Made by a program: the position numbers and the translations under genes
Shown here: positions 1 through 6,073 of the stretch, one piece after another
Layout: the number at the start of each line of letters is the position of its first letter
Position numbering within the stretch: position 1 is the first letter of the stretch
Notes under the pieces: model-generated
What the model was told of the DNA's origin: nothing
What the model saw: the letters and a program-made list of their open reading frames with translations, nothing else
The model's database searches: none
From: Candidatus Omnitrophota bacterium
GTDB lineage: Bacteria > Omnitrophota > Gorgyraeia > Gygaellales > Profunditerraquicolaceae
DNA: 8,838 bases
NCBI GenBank assembly: GCA_026387485.1
Contig: JAPLLQ010000151.1
Location: forward strand, 1-8,838
Reading direction: 5' to 3'

Positions 1-407
1 ATTCATTAGTCAAAGATTTAAATAAGAAAGGGATTAATGCTACCCGGCTTTCTTCTGCTGATACTCTGCCTCCAGAGGGATGGATTATCCGGGGAGAGTT
101 TTTAGAATTCCAAGAGGGAGATCAAGCGCAGCAGGCAGTAATCGGCTTAGGAAAGGGTTCAGCTAAGATGCAGGCCAGGATAGAGGTGAGTGAGCTGGGT
201 AAGGCAGGGAATACCCCTTTCTTAATTTTTGGCAGTAATACTTCTAGCGCCTTACGCCCGGGCGCCGGAGCTATGGCAGCAATTAATCCTTATGCTGCGG
301 CAGCGAAATTCGTTTTATCCAAAGACCCTTCGGATAAAGAGATAAAAAAGATAGCTGCTGAAGTTGCTTCTAATATAGAAGAATACCTGGAGCAAATCGG
401 AAGTTAA
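1..407 (+). CDS. DUF4410-like protein, C-terminal part (5' end outside the window)
   Basis: The frame is open from base 3 to the TAA at 405-407, so this is a 134-codon C-terminal fragment. The ATG at 168 is internal and is not the true start. The visible part contains RGEFLEFQEGD, then a Gly-rich GLGKGSAKMQ stretch, then an Ala/Gly-rich segment and a charged C-terminal helix. A Gly-Glu-Phe strand followed by an acidic turn and a Gly-rich 'G.G..K' strand is what I know from DUF4410, a family of small, usually exported or lipoprotein-type bacterial proteins of unknown function. Any signal peptide or lipobox would lie upstream of the window. The stop is 29 bases before the RRM gene, which suggests cotranscription. 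The open frame is certain; the family assignment rests on motif memory and is moderately sure. Confidence 0.75.
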   Translation, partial: SLVKDLNKKGINATRLSSADTLPPEGWIIRGEFLEFQEGDQAQQAVIGLGKGSAKMQARIEVSELGKAGNTPFLIFGSNTSSALRPGAGAMAAINPYAAAAKFVLSKDPSDKEIKKIAAEVASNIEEYLEQIGS

Positions 408-436
408 GATAAGGAAATTTTAGATAGGAAATTAAA

Positions 437-1096
437 ATGAATATCTTTGTGGGTAATTTATTATTTGAGGCTACTGAAGAAGATGTGAGAAAGGCATTTA
501 CAGTCTTTGGAAGCGTAGCTTCAGTTGAGATTGTGATGGAAAAGAAGGGAGTTAAATCGCGAGGCTTTGGTTTTGTCCAGATGCCTGATGAAGAAGAAGC
601 TCAGGCTGCGATAGCTGCTTTGAATGCCCGGGATTTTATGGGCCGCGTGCTTAATGTGGAAGTGGCCCGGCCTAAGGCGCCAAAAGAGAAGGAAGCTGAA
701 CGAAGGAAAAAACAGCAATTAAAGATGCAAGCCCAAGTTGCGCCTCTTCCTGGGAAAGAAAAAGATGAGAAGAAGGCTTGGTTTAATCCGGATCTTCGTA
801 AAAGAGGCGGATATAGAGATGGCCGCAGGACCCACAGTTTTATGAAACGTAGAGCTGCGGCAGGAATTACCGAACTCCTACCCCAGCGGAAAAAACAAGA
901 GAATCCCATGCGTTGGAAGAAAAAGCCAGCATACTCTAAGCCAAGGCAAGATAAACCGGAAGGATCTAAGCCCGAGCAGAAAACTGAAGGAGAGGCTAAG
1001 CCTTGGATGAGAAGCGGGGGTGTGGCTAGGCCCTGGCGTAAGAGTAGCCAGCAGCCGAAATCATTCCGGTTTAAAAAGCGGAAAAACAAGGTATAA
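437..1096 (+). CDS. RRM-domain RNA-binding protein with long basic tail
   Basis: One RNA recognition motif fills about residues 1-80. RNP2 is IFVGNL (3-8) and RNP1 is RGFGFVQM (42-49), with the RNA-stacking aromatics Phe4, Phe44 and Phe46. The last RNP1 aromatic position is Met49. Bacterial single-RRM proteins bind single-stranded RNA and are usually only about 80-150 residues long. This one has 219, with a low-complexity tail from about residue 81 that is rich in Lys, Arg, Gln and Pro. The tail contains the related units KPWMR and RPWRK and ends in KKRKNKV. It probably adds nonspecific RNA or ribosome contacts and is likely disordered. The start is supported by TAGGAA at 425-430, six bases before the ATG. 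The gene lies 29 bases after the DUF4410-like gene and 14 before the Cys-cluster gene. RNA binding is secure; the target is unknown. Confidence 0.93.
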   Translation: MNIFVGNLLFEATEEDVRKAFTVFGSVASVEIVMEKKGVKSRGFGFVQMPDEEEAQAAIAALNARDFMGRVLNVEVARPKAPKEKEAERRKKQQLKMQAQVAPLPGKEKDEKKAWFNPDLRKRGGYRDGRRTHSFMKRRAAAGITELLPQRKKQENPMRWKKKPAYSKPRQDKPEGSKPEQKTEGEAKPWMRSGGVARPWRKSSQQPKSFRFKKRKNKV

Positions 1097-1097
1097 T
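1070..1097 (+). promoter_or_regulatory. Possible internal promoter, TTTAAA-N16-TATAAT
   Basis: TTTAAA (1070-1075) is followed by a 16-base spacer and a perfect TATAAT (1092-1097). It lies across the end of the RRM gene, and transcription would begin near 1104, only about 7 bases before the ATG at 1111. The same layout occurs before the genes at 2955 and 6376. A chance match in A/T-rich coding DNA is quite possible. Confidence 0.35.
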
Positions 1098-1110
1098 TAA
1101 TAGGAGATAT

Positions 1111-1479
1111 ATGTCGAATCTAAAGAAAAAACATAAAAAAGTAAAAACCAGAAAAAGTATTAATTGTTTTGAATGTAAGACCCAGGCAGATTGCTGTAGG
1201 TTTGGGGCCTGGATTGATTTGGAAGAGGCCAAGAATATCCTCTCTCTTAAACTTAAGGCCGGATACCGGGTAGGGACAAGTTATGAAGATGAGCCCTGTT
1301 CTTTTCTTAGGGCCGATGGCCTCTGCTCAATCCACAAAATAGGTTATCATTTGAAGCCGGATACCTGCAAGGAATTTCCCTATGAGAATAACCGGATATC
1401 GAGTTTCGCTCATGTATTGTGTACTTTGTATAAAACCAAAATAAAAAAGAAAAATAAAATGAAGAGGAATGGCAGATGA
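1111..1479 (+). CDS. YkgJ-like cysteine-cluster (putative metal-binding) protein
   Basis: This 122-residue protein has a very basic N-terminus followed by C19-x2-C22-x5-C28-C29, and then Cys63, Cys72, Cys86 and Cys104. The CxxC...CC cluster with later single cysteines, and the 'C.FL...G.C.IH...P..C..FP' spacing around 63-90, match the YkgJ family, which is annotated as a putative zinc- or iron-chelating domain. The biochemical role of the family is not established. All eight cysteines expected for the fold appear to be present, so the gene looks intact. There is no signal peptide or membrane segment, so it is probably cytoplasmic. The start is supported by TAGGAG (1101-1106), five bases before the ATG. 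Its TGA overlaps the next ATG in an ATGA arrangement at 1476-1479, which indicates translational coupling to the cyclophilin. Confidence 0.85.
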   Translation: MSNLKKKHKKVKTRKSINCFECKTQADCCRFGAWIDLEEAKNILSLKLKAGYRVGTSYEDEPCSFLRADGLCSIHKIGYHLKPDTCKEFPYENNRISSFAHVLCTLYKTKIKKKNKMKRNGR

Positions 1480-2024
1480 TTAAGAATGTTTTAGCGGTTT
1501 TATTATGCCTAGTTTTTATCAACCAATTTACAGAAGGAGCTTTTGGTATGGATAATACAGTGGTAATCCTAGAGACGAATCAGGGTTCAATAGAAATTAA
1601 ACTTGTGCCTGAGGCAGCGCCTAAGGCTTGTGAAAATTTCACCAAACTGGTTGAAAAAGGTTATTATAACGGATTAATCTTTCATAGAGTAATCAAGGGT
1701 TTTATGGTTCAGGGGGGAGACCCTACTGGATCCGGTTCAGGCGGAGAATCAATATGGGGGAAGCCATTTGAAGATGAAGTAAGTACATCAGTTAAATTTG
1801 ATAAGCCGGGTATTTTAGCTATGGCTAATGCCGGGCCGAATACTAACGGCAGCCAGTTTTTTATTACCTGTGCCAAGACTCCTTGGTTAAATATGAAGCA
1901 TACGATTTTCGGCGAGGTTATTGCCGGTTACGATGTAGTGCAAAAGATTGAAGATACCGAGGTTAATTCTTCTGATCGGCCGGTTAGTGAACAAAAAATT
2001 ATAAAAGCCTACCTAAAGAAATAG
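1476..2024 (+). CDS. Cyclophilin-type peptidyl-prolyl cis-trans isomerase, exported
   Basis: The enzyme catalyses cis-trans isomerisation of Xaa-Pro bonds during protein folding. Residues 1-24 form a signal peptide: Lys3, a hydrophobic core of about residues 5-15, and likely cleavage near AFG (22-24). The mature domain has the cyclophilin active site. FHRVIKGFMVQGGD (69-82) supplies Arg71, Phe76, Met77 and Gln79. GILAMANAG (112-120) and SQFFI (126-130) supply Gln127 and Phe129, with Trp137 and His142 following. Mature size is about 158 residues, normal for short bacterial cyclophilins. GAAGAGGA (1461-1468) precedes the ATG at 1476, which overlaps the upstream stop. A second in-frame ATG at 1548 (Met25), just after the presumed cleavage site, has its own AGAAGGAG at 1532-1539, so a cytoplasmic form may also be made. 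Enzyme identity is very secure; export is likely. Confidence 0.96.
   Translation: MIKNVLAVLLCLVFINQFTEGAFGMDNTVVILETNQGSIEIKLVPEAAPKACENFTKLVEKGYYNGLIFHRVIKGFMVQGGDPTGSGSGGESIWGKPFEDEVSTSVKFDKPGILAMANAGPNTNGSQFFITCAKTPWLNMKHTIFGEVIAGYDVVQKIEDTEVNSSDRPVSEQKIIKAYLKK
1532..1550 (+). promoter_or_regulatory. Internal ribosome binding site and start in the cyclophilin gene
   Basis: AGAAGGAG (1532-1539) stands eight bases before an in-frame ATG (1548-1550). The ATG begins exactly at the mature cyclophilin domain. The site is at least as good as the one serving the upstream start at 1476. It could give a cytoplasmic isoform without the signal peptide, or it could mean that the exported reading is not the main one. 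Confidence 0.5.
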
Positions 2025-2038
2025 TTGAGTCTTATGAT

Positions 2039-2455
2039 ATGAAATTTGACCGAGGACAGAAGTTTACCCTCCTGATTATCGCAGTCGTTATAATATTGAA
2101 TCTTTTCGCCAATGGCTATCTTAGGTTAAGAATCAGGGCTTATGAAGCAATGCGGCTTTGCTATGAGAAGCTGGCAGTTGCTTATGAGATTGGCGGTAGG
2201 GTGGGGTTAGAAAAGGAATATGCCCTGATATCTTCTAATAGTAAAGGAAAACTAGCCTTGCAGTTTCTGACCAAGGTTAGGGATAAGATAGATAACGCAT
2301 CAGATCCGGGAGATTTTTTTCGTTCGGTAATCGCGCATGAAAAGAAGGATATAGATAACTCAAGGATCTTGATTAACTTGGCATTTATTTTAATGTTGGT
2401 TATTTTAGGGATCAGGTTTTTTATTAACAAAAAACATAGAAAAGGTAAAGAATAA
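2039..2455 (+). CDS. Small membrane protein of unknown function with two transmembrane helices
   Basis: I do not recognise this 138-residue protein. A basic start is followed by a hydrophobic helix (about 9-26) and a middle segment of about 85 residues that is largely charged and helix-forming. A second hydrophobic helix (about 111-129) leads to a basic tail ending KKHRKGKE. Positive charges on both ends suggest that the termini face the cytoplasm and the middle segment is extracytoplasmic. The middle carries one cysteine (Cys41) and no motif I can name. The gene lies 14 bases after the cyclophilin stop with no good Shine-Dalgarno site, so translation may depend on coupling. It sits between two exported proteins, which fits an envelope role, but that is inference. 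The opposite-strand frame covering the same bases is a shadow. Confidence 0.8.
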   Translation: MKFDRGQKFTLLIIAVVIILNLFANGYLRLRIRAYEAMRLCYEKLAVAYEIGGRVGLEKEYALISSNSKGKLALQFLTKVRDKIDNASDPGDFFRSVIAHEKKDIDNSRILINLAFILMLVILGIRFFINKKHRKGKE

Positions 2456-2485
2456 AGGATTGATGCCGTAAGAAGGAGAAGAGAG

Positions 2486-2884
2486 ATGATTAAGAGTAGA
2501 TTGATATTATTTTGTGCCGTAAGTGTTTTGGCGATTACAGTTACTGTTTTCTCCTTCGTCCAAGCAGCTAAAAACACCAAAGATTCTAGTAATAAAATTC
2601 AGGTGGAAGTAGGGAAGCAATTTGCAATTACCTTAGAGTCTAATATGACTACCGGTTACCAGTGGCAGTTTGCCCGGGCCCTGGATAACACACTGATTAC
2701 TTTAGTAAGCCTGGAATATAAAAGGGCTAAACCTAAGCTTGTCGGTTCAGGCGGTAAAGAAATATGGACCTTTAAGGCGCTTAAAGAGGGAAAGGCAACA
2801 ATCTCTTTTCAATATGTGCGGCCTTGGGAGAAAGGCAAGCCGGCAGCTAAGAGTAAAGATTATACCGTGTTAATACATAAATAA
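2486..2884 (+). CDS. Chagasin-like (I42) cysteine-protease inhibitor, exported
   Basis: The 132-residue protein has a signal peptide of about 28 residues (Lys3-Arg5, hydrophobic core, cleavage near VQA/AKN) and a small beta domain. The three loops that chagasin-family inhibitors insert into the active-site cleft of papain-like proteases are all visible. NMTTGYQW is at 53-60 (family form NPTTGYxW), GSGG at 87-90 and RPWE at 112-115. The first loop has Met in place of the usual Pro. The length is normal for the family. The expected role is to block C1-family cysteine proteases in the periplasm or outside the cell. No such protease gene is in the window, so the target could be an endogenous envelope protease or a foreign one. 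AAGGAG (2473-2478) is seven bases before the ATG. The gene follows the membrane protein by 30 bases and ends the first gene run. Confidence 0.92.
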   Translation: MIKSRLILFCAVSVLAITVTVFSFVQAAKNTKDSSNKIQVEVGKQFAITLESNMTTGYQWQFARALDNTLITLVSLEYKRAKPKLVGSGGKEIWTFKALKEGKATISFQYVRPWEKGKPAAKSKDYTVLIHK

Positions 2885-2910
2885 TTTTAAAGAGGCTAAA
2901 AAATCTAAGC

Positions 2911-2938
2911 TTTAATTATCCGGCTACAATGGTATAAT
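2911..2938 (+). promoter_or_regulatory. Extended -10 promoter for the 2955-pgi-dus run
   Basis: A perfect extended -10, TGGTATAAT (2930-2938), is preceded at 16 bases by a weak -35, TTTAAT (2911-2916). Transcription would start near 2945, about ten bases before the ATG at 2955, so the Shine-Dalgarno-like TAAGG (2945-2949) would sit at the 5' end of the mRNA. It lies in the only sizeable gap of the first half of the window. Confidence 0.7.
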
Positions 2939-2954
2939 AAAAAATAAGGTATTT

Positions 2955-3278
2955 ATGCGTTTTAATGAGTTAAAAGAAGAGATTAGAGAGATAAAATTTG
3001 ATAAGCTGCGTACTGACTGCGATAATTATTTTGAGGCCGTTGTAGTTAAGGGTGAGATTAATAAACTACATGAAAGATTGCATAATTTTTTCGGCCACCC
3101 GGCTTGGCCTTCAAAAGACAGATTGTCTTATCATATGGAAGAAGCGATAAAAGGTTTCGGCGGAATTATGCCCGGACAGACCCTTTATTTTAGTAACCAT
3201 GGCAGCGATACAATATTCGCTATGCTTTGGCCATGGCAGGATGGAGAGCGTACTACAGTAAAAATTTTTCAAAAATAA
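2955..3278 (+). CDS. Small protein of unknown function upstream of pgi
   Basis: This 107-residue protein is not recognised. It has no signal peptide or membrane segment. The N-terminal third is charged and helical (LKEEIREIKFDKL). The C-terminal half is rich in Trp, Phe, Gly and His, including FFGHPAW (45-51), GFGGIMPGQTLYF (67-79) and MLWPWQDGE (90-98). It probably folds as a compact alpha/beta domain. TAAGG at 2945-2949 is five bases before the ATG. A strong promoter lies directly upstream, and its stop codon overlaps the ribosome binding site of pgi, so it leads a short operon with sugar-phosphate and tRNA-modification genes. The opposite-strand frame over 3111-3434 crosses both genes and is rejected. 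I am sure that this is a gene; its function is open. Confidence 0.8.
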   Translation: MRFNELKEEIREIKFDKLRTDCDNYFEAVVVKGEINKLHERLHNFFGHPAWPSKDRLSYHMEEAIKGFGGIMPGQTLYFSNHGSDTIFAMLWPWQDGERTTVKIFQK

Positions 3279-3288
3279 GGAAGTGACA

Positions 3289-4758
3289 ATGGATGGCATA
3301 AAGTTTGATTTTAATAATATGTTTAGCCAGGCCGTAGGTAAAGAGCACGGCGTTGATGAATCCGAGATTAAAGAGATATTGCCTAAAGTCAAGAAGGCAG
3401 ATGAGCATTTGGCTTTGGTGATTAGCGATCCCAAGACAAGGGTTAAACTTAGTTTGGAGTGGACTCAGTTAGCCCTTCAGGATAAAAAGACAATTCAGGA
3501 GATTAAAAGGTTAGGGGCCCAGATCGCTTCCAGATACGATAATGTCTTATTTTTGGGTATCGGCGGTTCCTATCTTGGATTAAAAGCTGCCCAGGATGCC
3601 CTAGCTGTTCCTTATTACAATGAATTCAGCTCAATCAGAAAAAATAAGCCGCGAATTTATTTCGAAGGGAATAATCTTGACCCGGATACCTTAAATATTC
3701 TGCTTAAAAATCTCAATCCTACCAAGACTTTTGTGGTAGTTATATCTAAATCCGGAGAGACCACTGAAACTAAAGCCGCGTTTATAGTGGTTGAGGATTG
3801 GCTTAAGAAAAATACTGGTAAAAATTACGGCCGTCAGATATTAACGATTACTGACCCTGAATCCGGAAGCCTGCGTAAAAAAGTCAAATATGAACAGGCT
3901 CAGGATAAACTTAGTTTCCGCAGTCTCCCTTTATTAAAAGGCGTAGGTGGAAGATATTCCGAATTTAATATGGGCCTATTGCATTTAGCTATTATCGGAG
4001 TTGATATAGAGGAAGTTTTAGCCGGAGCTAAAATTATGGGTAAAAAGTGCTCTCAGGATGACCTATATGAAAACCCGGCATATATGTATGCAGTTTTACA
4101 CACTATCCTCTATCAAAATAAAAATAAATCCATAGCTATACTAATGCCATTTTCGGAGAGCTTAAAATCTACTGCTGATTGGTATGTGCAACTATTAGCC
4201 GAAAGCTTAGGCAAGAAATACTCTCGTTCGATAAGTAAGAGTAAAGGTATAGAGGATTGGGATAGGGATGTGGATTCTATCGTTAATCTGGGCCGCACCC
4301 CTATTGCCACCCGCGGCACCAATGACCTGCATTCAATACAGCAGAATAATATTGAGGGAGAAAATAATAAAGTCTGTACTTTTATTAAGGTTGAGAAATT
4401 CAGGTCGGAAATCAGGATTCCCGGAAAGGATGATATTTTATCCGCCCAGCGTTATTCTGAATTAATCAATCTTGCCGAAGAAGCCACTGAATGGGCCTTA
4501 GTCAGGGAGAAACGGCCGAATTGCACAATTATCCTGCCTGAAGTATCGCCTTATTATTGGGGGGGGTTACTTTTCTTCTTTGAGATAGCCACTGCCTTTG
4601 AGGGAGAGCTATTGAATGTGAATGCCTTTGACCAGCCCGGGGTAGAAGGTTATAAGAACTATATGTATTTTAAATTGAATAAATCCGGCATGCCCGAAGG
4701 AATATCCAAGGCTATAAAAAACAATCCTTTAATTAAAGACCCCAAGTATATCCTCTGA
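3289..4758 (+). CDS. pgi: Glucose-6-phosphate isomerase
   Basis: The enzyme interconverts glucose 6-phosphate and fructose 6-phosphate in glycolysis and gluconeogenesis in the cytoplasm. From the ATG at 3289 it has 489 residues, between the short (about 450) and long (about 550) bacterial forms. Visible landmarks are GIGGSYLG (91-98), the phosphate-binding SKSGETTET (153-161), GGRYSEFNMG (220-229), AESLGKK with catalytic Glu305, NDLHS with His348, and the C-terminal signature ending DQPGVEGYK (448-456) with Lys456. The frame is also open from a GTG at 3283. I prefer the ATG because AAGGAAG (3277-3283) is correctly spaced for the ATG and would overlap the GTG. The upstream stop lies within the same Shine-Dalgarno region, which indicates coupling. 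No truncation or missing catalytic residue is seen. Confidence 0.97.
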   Translation: MDGIKFDFNNMFSQAVGKEHGVDESEIKEILPKVKKADEHLALVISDPKTRVKLSLEWTQLALQDKKTIQEIKRLGAQIASRYDNVLFLGIGGSYLGLKAAQDALAVPYYNEFSSIRKNKPRIYFEGNNLDPDTLNILLKNLNPTKTFVVVISKSGETTETKAAFIVVEDWLKKNTGKNYGRQILTITDPESGSLRKKVKYEQAQDKLSFRSLPLLKGVGGRYSEFNMGLLHLAIIGVDIEEVLAGAKIMGKKCSQDDLYENPAYMYAVLHTILYQNKNKSIAILMPFSESLKSTADWYVQLLAESLGKKYSRSISKSKGIEDWDRDVDSIVNLGRTPIATRGTNDLHSIQQNNIEGENNKVCTFIKVEKFRSEIRIPGKDDILSAQRYSELINLAEEATEWALVREKRPNCTIILPEVSPYYWGGLLFFFEIATAFEGELLNVNAFDQPGVEGYKNYMYFKLNKSGMPEGISKAIKNNPLIKDPKYIL

Positions 4759-4769
4759 TTTAATCCTTA

Positions 4770-5732
4770 ATGTTAGAAATCGGTAATTTAAAATTAAAAT
4801 CTAATTTGATTTTGGCTCCCATGGCCGGAGTGAGTGACCTGCCTTTTCGCATGCTTAACCGCAGATTCGGCGCTCAACTTGCCTTTGTGGAGATGATTAA
4901 TGCCCATTCTATATCATATAAGAGTCGCAGGACCGAGAGTATGCTTAGTACCTGTCCCGAGGAGCGGCCCTTGGGGGTACAGTTATTAGGCTGCGAAGAT
5001 AAATTTATTTTAAAGGCATTAGATATATTAAAAGCCTATAAATTTGATATTCTGGATTTTAATGCCGCCTGTCCGGCTAAAAAAGTCGTGCGCAGGGGAG
5101 AGGGCTCCGGTATGTTAAAAGACCCGAAAAAATTGAATAAATTATTAAAATTAGTGGTCAAAAACTCTTTAGTTCCGGTAACCGTAAAAATCCGGGCTGG
5201 TTGGGATAAAGATTCATTAAATGCTAAAGAAGTCGGGTTGGCAGCCCAGGATGCCGGGATCAGCGGGTTATTTATCCACGGCAGGACCAAGATCCAGGGT
5301 TATAGCGGAAACGTAGATTATAAGATAATTGGTAAGGTAAAAAAGGCTTTAGGGATTCCGGTTATTGCTTCGGGAGATATATTGTCAGCCCAATTAGCTA
5401 AGAAGATGCTGGATGAAACAGGCTGTGATGGTTTAGCCATTGCCCGCGGCTCACTAGGTAACCCTTGGATATTTAAAGAAATAAAGGAATTTTTAGAAAG
5501 CGGTAAGCTGCCTGCTAAACCCGGTATTGATGAAATTGTCAGAGTTATGCTGGAGCATTTAGAGGCTTCAATTGTTTTTTACGGAGAGAGGAATGGGGTA
5601 GTTATATTCCGCAAATTCTTTAGTTGGTATACTAAGGGTGTGCGTAGGATCCGGCCATTAAGAGAGAAATCATCGCGGGTTAAGACTAGAAAAGAGATGG
5701 AGGGGATTATTCGGGCTATTTTGGCCCTATAA
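4770..5732 (+). CDS. dus: tRNA-dihydrouridine synthase (Dus, DusB-like)
   Basis: This FMN-dependent enzyme reduces uridine to dihydrouridine in tRNA. Its 320 residues match the family length. APMAGVSD (16-23) starts the TIM barrel and contributes to the FMN site. DFNAACPAKK (97-105) contains the catalytic Cys101. VKIRAGW (139-145), IHGRT (169-173), ASGDI (200-204) and ARGSLGNPWIF (225-235) form the rest of the FMN and phosphate site. A helical C-terminal domain with FRKFFSWYTKG follows. The usual N-x-GCP appears here as NAACP, with Ala in place of Gly beside the cysteine. The ATG is 11 bases after the pgi stop and has no Shine-Dalgarno site, so it is probably translated by coupling or reinitiation from pgi. 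The target uridine position cannot be read from the sequence. I see nothing broken. Confidence 0.95.
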   Translation: MLEIGNLKLKSNLILAPMAGVSDLPFRMLNRRFGAQLAFVEMINAHSISYKSRRTESMLSTCPEERPLGVQLLGCEDKFILKALDILKAYKFDILDFNAACPAKKVVRRGEGSGMLKDPKKLNKLLKLVVKNSLVPVTVKIRAGWDKDSLNAKEVGLAAQDAGISGLFIHGRTKIQGYSGNVDYKIIGKVKKALGIPVIASGDILSAQLAKKMLDETGCDGLAIARGSLGNPWIFKEIKEFLESGKLPAKPGIDEIVRVMLEHLEASIVFYGERNGVVIFRKFFSWYTKGVRRIRPLREKSSRVKTRKEMEGIIRAILAL

Positions 5733-5734
5733 AC

Positions 5735-5759
5735 AAAAAACCCCCGAAGTTTCCCGGGG
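5735..5759 (-). terminator. Intrinsic terminator, best read on the - strand, possibly bidirectional
   Basis: Bases 5742-5759 form a hairpin with CCCCG paired to CGGGG and two inner G-U pairs on the minus-strand RNA. On the minus strand it is followed by G and then six T (5740-5735), a classic intrinsic terminator. On the plus strand the trailing run is only TTTCTT, so it would be weaker for dus, whose stop is at 5730-5732. It separates the + strand operon from the - strand RNA candidate. Confidence 0.75.
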
Positions 5760-5837
5760 TTTCTTGTAGGTGATAGGCCTCATAGCTTTCGCTATCTGCC
5801 CGACCTCCTTGTTGTAGGTGTTGTCTTCTCACCTCTA
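5735..5837 (-). ncRNA. Candidate small RNA of about 100 nt, family not recognised
   Basis: No reading frame fits here, but the minus strand has a full transcription unit: a promoter at 5871-5843, an expected start near 5836, and the intrinsic terminator at 5759-5735. The body has a hairpin ATAGC-GAAA-GCTAT (5796-5783 on the minus strand), whose GAAA tetraloop exists only on the minus strand, plus a likely GGTC/GGCC stem around it. The 5' AGGTG (5834-5830) can pair with either of two copies of CACCTACAA, at 5820-5812 and 5772-5764. AAGGAGGT (5810-5803) lies between them with no convincing gene after it. The size resembles SRP 4.5S RNA, but the conserved GGAAGGAAGCAG loop is absent. No riboswitch, 6S RNA or tmRNA motif that I know is visible. 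Confidence 0.55.
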
Positions 5838-5842
5838 AGCGT

Positions 5843-5871
5843 AGTATGCCATATTTTTTGCTGAATTTCAA
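5843..5871 (-). promoter_or_regulatory. Minus-strand sigma70-type promoter for the small RNA candidate
   Basis: On the minus strand TTGAAA (5871-5866, five of six matches to TTGACA) is separated by 17 bases from CATACT (5848-5843, four of six to TATAAT). A TGG immediately before the -10 gives an extended -10 element. Predicted start is about 5836, with the terminator 100 bases downstream. Confidence 0.6.
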
Positions 5872-5989
5872 GTCCACCCAGAAAATTCTAACAAGCCTTG
5901 TATCTAAATGACCCCTGTCAAGCTTCTCGCTCAGGTCGATTTTACCCGCCAGGAGCGGGCCGGCAAAGGTCTCTCGTATTTTTGGCGTC

Positions 5990-6033
5990 TGCTGAACTCG
6001 CGCCTCGTGCTCTCACTCGGCGCTCGAACAGCA
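5990..6033 (-). other. 44-base near-symmetrical hairpin with two tandem G-A motifs (inside E1)
   Basis: On the minus strand TGCTG pairs with CAGCA, GCGCC with GGCGC and GTG with CAC around an AGAG tetraloop. GA lies opposite GA on both sides of the GCGCC stem, and TT lies opposite TT near the base. The non-paired positions are as symmetrical as the paired ones. Confidence 0.8.
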
Positions 6034-6040
6034 TCGCCGT

Positions 6041-6073
6041 CCCGCAATTGCCACGCCAAGGCGTGACTGCGGG
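6041..6073 (-). other. 33-base hairpin (inside E1)
   Basis: CCCGCA (6041-6046) pairs with TGCGGG (6068-6073), and CACGC (6052-6056) pairs with GCGTG (6061-6065), with an internal loop between them. The terminal loop reads CTTG on the minus strand, a known stable RNA tetraloop type, and CAAG on the plus strand. Confidence 0.75.

Noticed and set aside
601..1089. 162-codon minus-strand frame opposite the RRM gene
   Set aside because: It is a shadow of a Lys/Arg-rich coding region; the + strand has clear RNP motifs and a ribosome binding site.
2887..2915. TTAAAG...CTTTAA inverted repeat after the chagasin gene as a terminator
   Set aside because: The stem is six A/T-rich pairs around a 17-base loop with no T-run, and it overlaps the -35 region of the next promoter.
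3283..3288. GTG start for pgi
   Set aside because: The Shine-Dalgarno sequence AAGGAAG would overlap the GTG; it is properly spaced for the ATG at 3289.
5727..5783. 18-codon minus-strand frame downstream of AAGGAGGT
   Set aside because: The ribosome-site-like sequence is about 20 bases from the ATG, and the frame runs through the terminator hairpin, so translation is unlikely.
5735..5837. Identification of the small RNA as SRP 4.5S RNA, 6S RNA or a known riboswitch
   Set aside because: The length suits 4.5S RNA, but the conserved GGAAG-type apical loop is missing, and no diagnostic core of the common riboswitches is visible.
5916..5921. Perfect minus-strand TTGACA at the 3' end of E1
   Set aside because: No -10 hexamer stands 15-19 bases downstream, and the bases are better explained as part of the E1 stem module shared with E2.
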